Shown here piece by piece: positions 7,214 through 13,934 of a stretch of 34,517 nt of DNA (its first letter is position 1; every line of letters begins with the position of its first letter). The notes beneath the pieces are model-generated. The model searched no databases and was not told the origin of the DNA. It saw only the letters and a list, made by a program, of their open reading frames with translations. The stretch lies in the IMG/VR virus record IMGVR_UViG_3300037485_000922, positions 1 through 34,517 of that record; one strand, 5' to 3'. The position numbers and the translations under genes are program-made. The DNA is from a virus.

Positions 7214-8534
7214 AGTTCCTGAGTCGCATTAATGCCCCATCAAAACGCAAAGGTATTACTCCTGTTGAACCTGAACGCATCTTGACCTGATCAATCAGGC
7301 AGAGGTCTTGGTTTGAAAGTTCAAGATTGCCAACTTTCGTGCTGGCTGATGGGTCAAAGTAAAAAGCTGGCCTCATCATCATCCAAATAACATCGGCATC
7401 CTGCTCCACTGAACCGGACTCTCTAAGGTCAGACATCAAAGGCATTTTATCAGGTCTTTCATCAACTCGCCTTGATAGTTGGCTAAGTGCCACAACCGGA
7501 ATCTGAAGTTCTTTGGCAAGAAGCTTAAGACCTCTTGAAATTTCACCGACAATGTTCACTCTGTTTGTTTCTTTAGGATTGACAGATTCAATCAAGCCAA
7601 TGTAATCAACAAAGATGACCTTGATGTTATACTTGTTTTTCCACATGGTTGCTTTAGTCCGGATTTTGCGGATGTTCATATTACCCTCATCGCAAATCTT
7701 GATGTTCCAATCCTTCATCCGGCTTACAGATTGCCTTAGAGCATCCTTGTCAAGTGTGTTCATATCTCCCTGCTTGATTTTAAAAGCATACACCTGAGAC
7801 TCTTGGCTTGCAAGCCTTTGGCAGAGTTCATGCTTGCTCATCTCAAGTGAGAATAGGCCACAGCCAATGCCTTGCTTGACAAGGTTACGCATTAGGCTTA
7901 CCACAAGTGCAGTCTTTCCTTGCCCTGGTCTTGCACCAACAACAGTCAATTCTGAATCTGTAAGTCCTCCACAAAGCTTGTCAAGTGATGAGATGCCTGT
8001 TGAATAGCCTGCAATTGTTCCGGCAGCTTTATTGAACCACATCTCGGCTGATATGTCAAGCTGGGTTTGAAAGTTATCATCTGACTTGTTCACTGTTGAA
8101 GTTAGGAGGCCATCAGTCTTGCCTTGCATCTCTGTGATAAGTTCAAAAATATCACCTGAGTCAGAATTGGCTTTGGTTAGCATCTCGGTTGCTATGTAAA
8201 GAAACTTTTGCCTCATGTATTGCTCAACAAGCATCCGGCAATGGATTTCAATATGCCCAGGATTCTTTAGGCTTGTAAAGACTGATGTGATATATTTCAG
8301 GCCTCCAGCTTCCTTGAGTAATCCTGATCGTTTCAAGGTCATGGCAATAGTCTCAAGGTTTACAGGCTCACCGGCATCTTGCTGGGCTTGGATAGCTTTA
8401 GCAATTATCTTGTTTGCCTCAAGCTGAAAAACCTCAACACTTGGAATGATTGAGAAAGCAGTGAGCCTCTCTTCATCATACATCATCATGGCAGAAAGGA
8501 CTTGCCTCTCTAATTCTTCGTTTGTAAAATTCAT
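7206..8534 (-). CDS. dnaB: Replicative DNA helicase, DnaB family
   Basis: 442 residues, full length for DnaB. It is the hexameric helicase that unwinds the phage replication fork. The N-terminal helical domain spans about 1-150; the RecA-like domain has Walker A GARPGQGKT near residue 200, Walker B VIFVDYIGL near 310, and the SQLSRRVDERPDK and DLRESGSVEQDAD motifs typical of the family. It follows the replication initiator with a 4-bp overlap, so loader and helicase are made together. No phage polymerase is present; it presumably recruits the host replisome. Confidence 0.96.
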   Translation of the reverse strand: MNFTNEELERQVLSAMMMYDEERLTAFSIIPSVEVFQLEANKIIAKAIQAQQDAGEPVNLETIAMTLKRSGLLKEAGGLKYITSVFTSLKNPGHIEIHCRMLVEQYMRQKFLYIATEMLTKANSDSGDIFELITEMQGKTDGLLTSTVNKSDDNFQTQLDISAEMWFNKAAGTIAGYSTGISSLDKLCGGLTDSELTVVGARPGQGKTALVVSLMRNLVKQGIGCGLFSLEMSKHELCQRLASQESQVYAFKIKQGDMNTLDKDALRQSVSRMKDWNIKICDEGNMNIRKIRTKATMWKNKYNIKVIFVDYIGLIESVNPKETNRVNIVGEISRGLKLLAKELQIPVVALSQLSRRVDERPDKMPLMSDLRESGSVEQDADVIWMMMRPAFYFDPSASTKVGNLELSNQDLCLIDQVKMRSGSTGVIPLRFDGALMRLRNYE

Positions 8535-9214
8535 AGGTTTGTTTGGTAAGATTCGTGAACTCTGATTGGCCTACTTTCGGCCGGAATAAATGTGGAAGCC
8601 TCTTTTTTGTTTTTACCGAACCAGTTTGTTTTTATAGTTCGTTTCCAGTCCTTGACTTTTTTGCCATCTCTGTTTGTCCAATTAGCATCGGAGTAATAGT
8701 AAAAGCATTTATCAAGTAAATCAAGAGATTCTTTATGCTCAATAAAAAAGGCTTTTACTTCTTCAAAAGTTGGAGCAATAAATTCACTTTTTGCTTTCTT
8801 AATGTTTAATGGTTTAATTGTTTCTTGGTTTAATTGTTTAACTATGGGTACAGTGTCGGCATCAGTGCTGTTACATTGCTGTATTATCGCCGAATCCAAT
8901 GCCGTATATAGTGCCATGGCATTTTCGCTATGGCACAACCTAATAATTCTACTGCTATTTTGATTTTTACTTTCTTGAATTACCTCAATAAATTGCCATT
9001 TGACTAAGTCTTTTAAGGCATCAAGAAAAGTATTTTTATTGCCTATAGAAAGTCCTTCCATAGTTGCAATGGTTGGCAATCCAAACTCTTGCTTCCATCC
9101 TAATCTATTATTTAACTCTACGCACCAGCAGTAAAGAGCTGTATGATGAGACTTGGCTTCTTTATTATCAAAAGCAAAATCAAACCATTTCCTAGTTAAT
9201 TGATAGCCATTCAT
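8531..9214 (-). CDS. Replication initiator / helicase loader-like protein
   Basis: 227 residues. The N-terminal half (1-105) looks like a winged-helix DNA-binding domain; a variable linker follows; the C-terminal block (about 145-205) with PTFEEVKAFF, CFYYYSDANW and DWKRTIKTNW is typical of phage replication proteins that pair with DnaB. It likely binds the origin and loads the helicase, by analogy with DnaD/replisome-organiser proteins; the exact family is not certain. It overlaps both the helicase and the upstream HNH gene by 4 bp. Confidence 0.75.
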   Translation of the reverse strand: MNGYQLTRKWFDFAFDNKEAKSHHTALYCWCVELNNRLGWKQEFGLPTIATMEGLSIGNKNTFLDALKDLVKWQFIEVIQESKNQNSSRIIRLCHSENAMALYTALDSAIIQQCNSTDADTVPIVKQLNQETIKPLNIKKAKSEFIAPTFEEVKAFFIEHKESLDLLDKCFYYYSDANWTNRDGKKVKDWKRTIKTNWFGKNKKEASTFIPAESRPIRVHESYQTNL

Positions 9215-9552
9215 TTTACATTTAATTTATAGGTATAATAATCCTGATTGGTTTTAACTCTGTGGCACTTTCTGCATAAAAATTGAAGATTTGATTCTTC
9301 ATTTTTTCCACCAGCTGCAATAGGTATTATATGATCTACCTCTATTTTATCTTGGCTACCACAATTTTTACAAACTGTTTCAGATGATAAATATTTTTTC
9401 CTAAAATCTCTTGTAAAATGACTTGCTGATTGTCTTAACTGAATCTTAGCATATCTAATACAATTATAGTCAATCCCATAACCGATTTTTTTTAACTCAT
9501 TAAAGAAGTCTTCAAATGTCCATGAGTAATAATCTCTAAAAGAACTTTTCAT
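9211..9552 (-). CDS. HNH endonuclease
   Basis: 113 residues. The HNH fold is clear: C61-x-x-C64, D73-H74, N88, C93-x-x-C96-H97, giving the zinc site plus the catalytic His. The N-terminal 50 residues are basic and may bind DNA. Free-standing HNH enzymes in phages are often homing endonucleases; some also help packaging, but this one sits by replication genes. It is AT-richer than its neighbours, a sign of separate origin. Its ATG overlaps the T-run that follows a strong hairpin, so the structured leader at 9557-9690 probably controls it. Confidence 0.88.
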   Translation of the reverse strand: MKSSFRDYYSWTFEDFFNELKKIGYGIDYNCIRYAKIQLRQSASHFTRDFRKKYLSSETVCKNCGSQDKIEVDHIIPIAAGGKNEESNLQFLCRKCHRVKTNQDYYTYKLNVK

Positions 9553-9556
9553 AAAA

Positions 9557-9690
9557 AGAAAAACCTCATCCAGTTTTCCCTGCTACGACCAGCCAAGGAA
9601 TAGGCTGACAGGTACTTACCGGATGAGGCTTTAATGTTTTTCATTTTCCTTTATTTAAACCGAGGTCGTAATTCGGTGGCCTAAGCCGAT
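9557..9690 (-). ncRNA. Structured RNA element in the HNH gene leader, ending in a terminator-like hairpin
   Basis: On the minus strand an 8-bp outer stem, CCTCATCC...GGATGAGG reading as GGATGAGG-side at 9571-9564 and its partner at 9628-9621, encloses CCTG/CAGG (9612-9609 with 9582-9579) and CAGCC/GGCTG (9607-9603 with 9594-9590) with loop TATTCCTT. The outer stem is followed by TTTTTCTTTTT, which runs into the HNH start codon. A bulge sequence, GGTCGTA (9590-9584), is the exact complement of TACGACC upstream (9670-9664), allowing a long-range pairing or pseudoknot. A near-perfect promoter precedes it. It could be an attenuator, a regulatory leader or a small RNA; I know no named family that fits. 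Confidence 0.6.
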
Positions 9691-9691
9691 G

Positions 9692-9724
9692 CAAATATAA
9701 TTACTTTTTCAAATGGTCATCAAA
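9692..9724 (-). promoter_or_regulatory. Promoter for the structured RNA / HNH gene
   Basis: Minus strand: TTTG (9724-9721), 21 bases, TATATTTG (9699-9692), then C. Both boxes match the Bacteroidota consensus TTTG-N19-21-TAnnTTTG. The start point would fall near 9688, so the transcript includes the whole structured element. The -33 box lies within the last codons of the 101-residue gene. Confidence 0.75.
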
Positions 9725-10006
9725 ATTATTAATGTATTCAATGAACCTATTAACCTCATCCTCTTCCATGTCAAAGATTTGCCAAACAAGATCAATGATT
9801 GAACTGTTGATTGTATCCTCTGCCTCTGCCATGTCTTTGCCTAACTGCTGGTGCAGGAACTTCTCAAATTCTACTGAGTGATGAAGTAGCCTATTGAAGT
9901 GAAGCTTCACATCATGCCTAAGAGCCTTGTCTGAATGCTTAATTACAAAGCCTGTCTCTATAATGCCCCGAACAAAACAGGTGAACTTGCTGAAATCATT
10001 TTTCAT
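9701..10006 (-). CDS. Hypothetical acidic helical protein
   Basis: 101 residues from the ATG at 10006, which overlaps the previous stop as ATGA; a longer reading from 10081 exists but would overlap the upstream gene by 79 bp and is Cys/His-rich nonsense-like. The protein is helical, with an acidic C-terminus (MEEDEVNRFIEYINNFDD). I do not recognise it. It lies between a small membrane protein and the HNH cassette. Confidence 0.7.
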   Translation of the reverse strand: MKNDFSKFTCFVRGIIETGFVIKHSDKALRHDVKLHFNRLLHHSVEFEKFLHQQLGKDMAEAEDTINSSIIDLVWQIFDMEEDEVNRFIEYINNFDDHLKK

Positions 10007-10260
10007 TTCCGTAAGCAGTGAAAGAATAGAACAGTCATGGCTAAGGCAAACACAGTGATGGCAAAGGTCACAGACCTCCAATAGTAATACTCCTTCTGAA
10101 GCTTCATGTAATCCTCATTACAATTGTTAAGCTTAAGCAGATTATCCTGGTTCAACTGCTTTACTTTGGCAGTCTGCTCCTTGTGATAGTCCCTTGCTCT
10201 CCGGTGATTGTCAGCAATTCGTTTGCACTCTGCAAGCTTGTCAATTAATTCTTGGCTCAT
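10003..10260 (-). CDS. Small tail-anchored membrane protein with coiled coil
   Basis: 85 residues. About 1-58 is a charged, Lys/Gln/Asn-rich helix that could form a coiled coil; about 62-81 (SVTFAITVFALAMTVLFFHC) is one membrane segment, ending in a short LRK tail. With the N-terminus in the cytoplasm it would be tail-anchored. Function unknown; early phage membrane proteins of this form may act in superinfection control or membrane attachment of replication, which is speculation. A promoter match lies just upstream. Confidence 0.7.
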   Translation of the reverse strand: MSQELIDKLAECKRIADNHRRARDYHKEQTAKVKQLNQDNLLKLNNCNEDYMKLQKEYYYWRSVTFAITVFALAMTVLFFHCLRK

Positions 10261-10279
10261 TGGTTAGATTATTTTTTTG

Positions 10280-10311
10280 CAAATAAAAAACCAAATAAAC
10301 CAACAATCAAA
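10280..10311 (-). promoter_or_regulatory. Probable promoter before the small membrane protein gene
   Basis: Minus strand: TTTG (10311-10308), 20 bases, TTTATTTG (10287-10280), followed by C; only the second base of the -7 box departs from consensus. The leader then reads AATCTAACCA before the ATG at 10260, as at several other starts. The segment is nearly identical to one at 18152-18172. Confidence 0.55.
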
Positions 10312-10316
10312 ATAAA

Positions 10317-10868
10317 TTATTTGAAAACCATAATGGTGTTCTTGAACCACCACAGGCTTGATTGTTTGCGAAGTGCTTTAGTAGCTACCTCATCAAGTGT
10401 GTAGGCTCTAAGGTGCATTTGGTCAATGATGTATTCATTGGTTTGGCAATTGACATGCCCAGCACCATCCTGCCCAGGCACTGCCCATGATAAGATGATC
10501 ATGCCCTTAGCATGCTTGCAAATGTTATCCAAATAGATGCTCTCAAATTCTGCTGGGATATGCTCCCCAACCTCAAGAGACAAGACACAATCAAACTTCT
10601 CATTAAGGTCAAACTCCACAGATAGGTCTTGAGTTCTGCCTGTGCCTAATGTGAGTGCATAGGTGTTTGGATTGCCATCATAGGCTTGGCAATAGATTCC
10701 AGCAAGCCTGAACTGCTCAGGATAGTAACCCATGCCACAGCCAAAGTCTACAAGTGTCTTGCACTCATCCTTCTTAAGCATTGCAAGGATAGCAGTTGCA
10801 AGCCTCTTATCATGGTGATGGCCTTCAGCAGTCTTATTCTCCCAAAAGCCTTTCTGATTTATCTTCAT
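10317..10868 (-). CDS. SAM-dependent methyltransferase, class I
   Basis: 183 residues. Motif I is VDFGCGMGYY near residues 40-49; an acidic motif II follows (YDGNPNTY), and post-motif LSLEVGEHIP is typical of type 11 methyltransferases. There is no DPPY/NPPY motif, so it does not look like an adenine or N4-cytosine DNA methylase; the substrate is more likely small-molecule, sugar or protein. The block SWAVPGQDGAGHVN is well defined. It overlaps the VRR-NUC gene by 35 bp and is the second gene of the leftward operon. Confidence 0.8.
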   Translation of the reverse strand: MKINQKGFWENKTAEGHHHDKRLATAILAMLKKDECKTLVDFGCGMGYYPEQFRLAGIYCQAYDGNPNTYALTLGTGRTQDLSVEFDLNEKFDCVLSLEVGEHIPAEFESIYLDNICKHAKGMIILSWAVPGQDGAGHVNCQTNEYIIDQMHLRAYTLDEVATKALRKQSSLWWFKNTIMVFK

Positions 10869-11283
10869 TTTTCTGATTTATGTTGTAATACCAATCAAGG
10901 ACAGTAATAACCTCATCAAGTGACCATGAGACAATGACAAGCCAATTCTGAGCCACTAACTTATCAAGAAATGACAACTGTTGCTCTGATGGTTTATTAT
11001 AGCCCACCTTCAATTCAATGGCTAATCCTGAGAAGCCTTTAAGCTGGTCAAGAATAAGACAGTCAGGCACTCCTGGCTTAGTTCCCATTGCTTTCAGTTT
11101 AGTTGCTTCTATGGCATTTCTGCTGCCTCCATTTGGGCAGTGAAACCAAGTGGCTTGGATGTTGTCAAGATATTTGGCAACAGACTTCTGAAAATCATCC
11201 TCTTTGCCTACATACTTCTTGAATGAGCCTGAGAGATCAATGAGTGGTTTATTGTGTAAATATTCAAAATAGAATCCTGCCAT
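10834..11283 (-). CDS. VRR-NUC domain nuclease
   Basis: 149 residues. VRR-NUC proteins are PD-(D/E)XK nucleases that cut branched or structured DNA in replication and repair. Visible features: EDDFQKSV with Glu and Gln near residues 28-32, the GTKPGVPD motif with D74, the E90-L-K92 catalytic pair, and QQ at 101-102. The domain fills the protein, as in the stand-alone phage type; it may act as a Holliday-junction or flap nuclease. It is the first gene of the leftward replication operon, facing the plus-strand island across a 48-bp gap. Confidence 0.88.
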   Translation of the reverse strand: MAGFYFEYLHNKPLIDLSGSFKKYVGKEDDFQKSVAKYLDNIQATWFHCPNGGSRNAIEATKLKAMGTKPGVPDCLILDQLKGFSGLAIELKVGYNKPSEQQLSFLDKLVAQNWLVIVSWSLDEVITVLDWYYNINQKNEDKSERLLGE

Positions 11284-11297
11284 AAATTTGTTGCACT

Positions 11298-11305
11298 TAC
11301 ATTTG
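11298..11305 (+). promoter_or_regulatory. Promoter -7 box at the 11.3 kb divergent junction
   Basis: TACATTTG within TTACATTTGCAAAC (11297-11310). The same 14-mer recurs with small changes at 18176-18189 and 24085-24098, each time at a divergent gene pair. The -33 TTTG is not seen at the right distance. It lies 26 bases before the ATG at 11332. Confidence 0.5.
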
Positions 11306-11331
11306 CAAACCTAAGCCAATTAGATTTAAGT

Positions 11332-11694
11332 ATGAATTTTTTAAAAATGAGTGACTTTTGTCGCAAATTCAACATCCCTCAACACAGGTTCAGCAGATAT
11401 AAGGATTGTTTTGCCATGATTCCTATGGAGGGCTACAGCAAGCCCTGGGTGCTTGTGAATGAGTATAACCAGGCAATGGTCAAGGAGATTCTGAGCATTA
11501 AAGGCACAAGGCCAAAGAAGGAGAGGCTGACTTATGAGGCTTACAAGCAGAAGTACAATCTCAGTGTTGATCACTTCCAAAAGGTGTGGCACAGGCTACA
11601 TTTGGAGGAGCAGGATGGTAAGATGATGATAGTTGATTCCAAGCAAAATCATGTGTTATTGAAGCATGGAAGGCTATACCGAAAAAAATCTTAA
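11332..11694 (+). CDS. Hypothetical protein, possible DNA-binding
   Basis: 120 residues, basic. Two similar segments, MSDFCRKFNIPQHRFSRYK near the start and YEAYKQKYNLSVDHFQKVWH near residue 80, each look like a helix-turn-helix with a following aromatic/basic helix, suggesting a duplicated DNA-binding unit. It opens the first plus-strand island, opposite the replication operon, where regulators are often found. The HTH call is mine from the pattern; no family is recognised. Confidence 0.65.
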   Translation: MNFLKMSDFCRKFNIPQHRFSRYKDCFAMIPMEGYSKPWVLVNEYNQAMVKEILSIKGTRPKKERLTYEAYKQKYNLSVDHFQKVWHRLHLEEQDGKMMIVDSKQNHVLLKHGRLYRKKS

Positions 11695-11711
11695 TTATTT
11701 TTGCAGATATA

Positions 11712-11742
11712 TTTGCAGATAAAAAAACAAGTATTACATTTG
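11712..11742 (+). promoter_or_regulatory. Consensus promoter for the SSB/Gp157 island
   Basis: TTTG (11712-11715), 19 bases, TACATTTG (11735-11742): a full match to the Bacteroidota consensus. Just upstream TTTGCAGATA occurs twice (11700-11709 and 11712-11721). Start expected near 11747, leaving a leader of about 45 bases before the ATG at 11792. Confidence 0.85.
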
Positions 11743-11791
11743 TATCACTGCAACGGAGCAGCACAAGTTCAAAACATAACCAAACAAAAAA

Positions 11792-12076
11792 ATGACAACA
11801 ATTATCAACACCAACTTCAACACCATCGCAACAATCGCAGATTCTTCTTTCACTTCATCAATGCAAAAAAGACAAGCATATCTTAATGCTTGCGATGAAT
11901 TTGAAAAACAAGCATCTGACTATGCTCACAACGAATCGTTTATGTCAAGAAAATCTGCAGAAGAAGTTTCTTTTTCATATAATATTGCCAAAGGCTGTGA
12001 ATGCGAATACTCGCTGTATCGTGCTGCATTGGCCTGTGAAGTATGGCTGTCTAAGGCTTGGAATAATGCAGATTAA
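11792..12076 (+). CDS. Hypothetical small protein
   Basis: 94 residues. Thr/Asn/Ile-rich N-terminus, then a helical region with several Cys (CDEFEKQ, GCECEY, ACEVW). No family recognised. It is preceded directly by TAACCAAACAAAAAA, the same 15 bases that precede the next gene, and is the first gene after the strongest promoter in the window, so it should be abundant. Confidence 0.75.
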   Translation: MTTIINTNFNTIATIADSSFTSSMQKRQAYLNACDEFEKQASDYAHNESFMSRKSAEEVSFSYNIAKGCECEYSLYRAALACEVWLSKAWNNAD

Positions 12077-12104
12077 ATTTTTCAAAATCTAACCAAACAA
12101 AAAA

Positions 12105-12332
12105 ATGATTCAGTCTTTTTCCCCAATGTCAGCAGAAGCTAATTACAGCACTCAGACACTTACCGTTAATTTTATCGCTGGTTTTAATCAGTACTTCCAC
12201 AACAGAGAAGATGCACAAGCTACTTTAGGCTTCCCATGCCAATTCTCTTCCAGCGACTATAAGCAATTCAAAAAGTCAGGTTGGACAATCATCAGGCTTG
12301 ATATGGGTGGTCAAATCATTAATCCTAAGTAA
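12105..12332 (+). CDS. Hypothetical small protein
   Basis: 75 residues, aromatic-rich and compact (FIAGFNQYFHNRED, then GWTIIRLDMGGQI). No family recognised. The leader TAACCAAACAAAAAA lies immediately before the ATG. Part of the SSB/Gp157 operon. Confidence 0.72.
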   Translation: MIQSFSPMSAEANYSTQTLTVNFIAGFNQYFHNREDAQATLGFPCQFSSSDYKQFKKSGWTIIRLDMGGQIINPK

Positions 12333-12334
12333 TC

Positions 12335-12430
12335 ATGCAACTTCCTGAAACCCCTTTCAAAGAGAATCTTTATCATCTGTTAAGATTCTTTGCCTTCCTA
12401 ATAGGCGCAATGGCAATCACATCTTTTTAA
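12335..12430 (+). CDS. Mini membrane protein (31 aa)
   Basis: 31 residues from ATG 12335 to TAA 12430, two bases after the previous stop. The first 14 residues are polar; residues about 15-31 (LLRFFAFLIGAMAITSF) are one hydrophobic segment that ends the protein. Its tight fit between two genes favours a real micro-ORF; function unknown. Confidence 0.5.
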   Translation: MQLPETPFKENLYHLLRFFAFLIGAMAITSF

Positions 12431-12448
12431 TTTTTAATCTATAACCAA

Positions 12449-13102
12449 ATGGCAATTATCGCAAAATCATCGGGAGAGACTACTCAGAGAGAGTTAATCC
12501 CAGCAGGCACTTACTTAGCAAGGTGCTATTCAATGGTTCACTTAGGCACTGTTAAACAGACCTACTTAGGTGAAGACAAGTGGACAAATCTTGTCCGCAT
12601 AACTTGGGAATTACCCACAGAACTTAAGTGCTTCAATGTAGACAAAGGAGAGCAGCCTTGTGTCATTAGTAAAGAAGTTACTTTGTCAATGAATGAGAAA
12701 TCAACTCTCAGAGCATTGCTCACAGGCTGGAGAGGCAAGGCCTTCACAGAGGATGAAGCAAAGGAGTTTGATGTAGCTAAGCTGCTCACAAAGCCTTGTA
12801 TGATTAGCATATTCCATCAGGCTTCTAAGTCAAACCCTGATAAGGTTTATGAAAGGATTGCAAGCATTAGCCCTGTGATGAAAGGCATGGAATGCCCTGC
12901 CCAAATCAACCCTACTTTTGAGTTCTCAGTCCTTGACTATAACCAGGCAAAGTTTGACACCATGCCTGAGTTCATGAAGGAGATGGTTAGAGGCTCTAAG
13001 GAGTTTCAGCAACTTCTACAGCCTAAGCCTGTGGCACAACCGACACAAGTGGCACAAGCCCCAGTAAGCATTCAAGATTCATTTGACGAATTACCTTTTT
13101 AA
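12449..13102 (+). CDS. Single-stranded DNA-binding protein-like
   Basis: 217 residues. A beta-rich core (about 1-160) is followed by a Pro/Gln/Val-rich linker and a last segment DSFDELPF. That acidic tip with a final Pro-Phe imitates the C-terminal tail by which SSB recruits partners. Phages with an initiator, DnaB and Gp157 usually code for such a protein. The core does not show an OB-fold motif I can name, so the family assignment rests on tail, size and context. Confidence 0.65.
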   Translation: MAIIAKSSGETTQRELIPAGTYLARCYSMVHLGTVKQTYLGEDKWTNLVRITWELPTELKCFNVDKGEQPCVISKEVTLSMNEKSTLRALLTGWRGKAFTEDEAKEFDVAKLLTKPCMISIFHQASKSNPDKVYERIASISPVMKGMECPAQINPTFEFSVLDYNQAKFDTMPEFMKEMVRGSKEFQQLLQPKPVAQPTQVAQAPVSIQDSFDELPF

Positions 13103-13104
13103 TC

Positions 13105-13395
13105 ATGACAGCAGTAACCATCACACAAATAACCTATCAGGAGTTAGAGTTATTAATTGAAAAGTCAATAAGAAACATTTTTTTAGAAAATAGTAATCAC
13201 ATATCTGCAATTGATAATTTAATTAATGATAGACAGCCAAAATTAATGACCATTGAAGAGGCTGCTACTTTTATTTCACTATCAAGACAAACTATTTATG
13301 GTTTGGTTGCTGGTAAAAAAATACCTTTTCACAAGAAAGGGAAAAGATTATATTTTTATGATAAAGAATTAACTGAATGGATTTCAAATAAATAG
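13105..13395 (+). CDS. Excisionase-like helix-turn-helix protein
   Basis: 96 residues. Residues about 47-94 match the HTH_17/excisionase-type domain: a start LMTIEEAATFISLSRQTIY, a short wing GKKIPFHKKGKRLYF, and a closing KELTEWI. The N-terminal half is helical and may dimerise. Such proteins are recombination directionality factors or regulators; no integrase is visible, so a regulatory role is more likely here. It is AT-richer than flanking genes, which suggests separate acquisition. Confidence 0.8.
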   Translation: MTAVTITQITYQELELLIEKSIRNIFLENSNHISAIDNLINDRQPKLMTIEEAATFISLSRQTIYGLVAGKKIPFHKKGKRLYFYDKELTEWISNK

Positions 13396-13397
13396 TC

Positions 13398-13901
13398 ATG
13401 GCATCACTTTGGCAACTAACTCAAGAAGAACTCTCCTTCATCAGCTTGATGGAGGAGAACGGTGGTGAGGTCACCGATGAACTTATGGAGGACTTGGCAA
13501 TTAGGAGAGAGAACTTCAGCCACAAGGCTGAGGCCTATGCTAAGTTTATATTGAAGCTTGAATCTGAGTCAGATCAGGCAGCTGCTGAAATCAAAAGGAT
13601 TCAGGCAATAAAGAAGGCAAAGGATAAGACTGTTGAGAGGCTCAGAGAGAACCTACTTGCTGCTCTCATGCTCTTTGGGCAAGAGGATAGCAAAGGAGTC
13701 AAAAGATTTGAAACAACCTTAGCCAAGCTATCAACAAGAAAAAGTGTTTCTGTTGAGATACTTGATGAGGATTCAATCCCTCCAGGCTTTTGGCTCATTA
13801 AGAAAGAGCCTTGGAAGGCAGAGATAGGCAAGGCTATTAAAGATGGTGAGCATGTACCTGGTGCGCAAATGAAAGAGAATATAGGTCTGAGCATTAGGTA
13901 A
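13398..13901 (+). CDS. Siphovirus Gp157 family protein
   Basis: 167 residues. The layout fits Gp157 (PF05565): LWQLTQEELSF at the start, a long coiled coil with KAEAYAKFILKLE and EIKRIQAIKKAKDKTVERLRENL, then the beta part VSVEILDEDSIPPGFW and GKAIKDGEHVPGAQM. Members occur next to SSB and recombination genes in siphophages and are thought to support DNA metabolism; one was linked to phage resistance in Streptococcus thermophilus. It ends the operon just before a strong terminator. Confidence 0.92.
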   Translation: MASLWQLTQEELSFISLMEENGGEVTDELMEDLAIRRENFSHKAEAYAKFILKLESESDQAAAEIKRIQAIKKAKDKTVERLRENLLAALMLFGQEDSKGVKRFETTLAKLSTRKSVSVEILDEDSIPPGFWLIKKEPWKAEIGKAIKDGEHVPGAQMKENIGLSIR

Positions 13902-13934
13902 TGTTAATTTGGTTAGTATTGAACGATTCCGAAC

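Noticed and set aside
9701-10081. 126-residue form of the acidic helical protein
   Set aside because: It would overlap the membrane protein gene by 79 bp; the ATG at 10006 gives a normal ATGA coupling.
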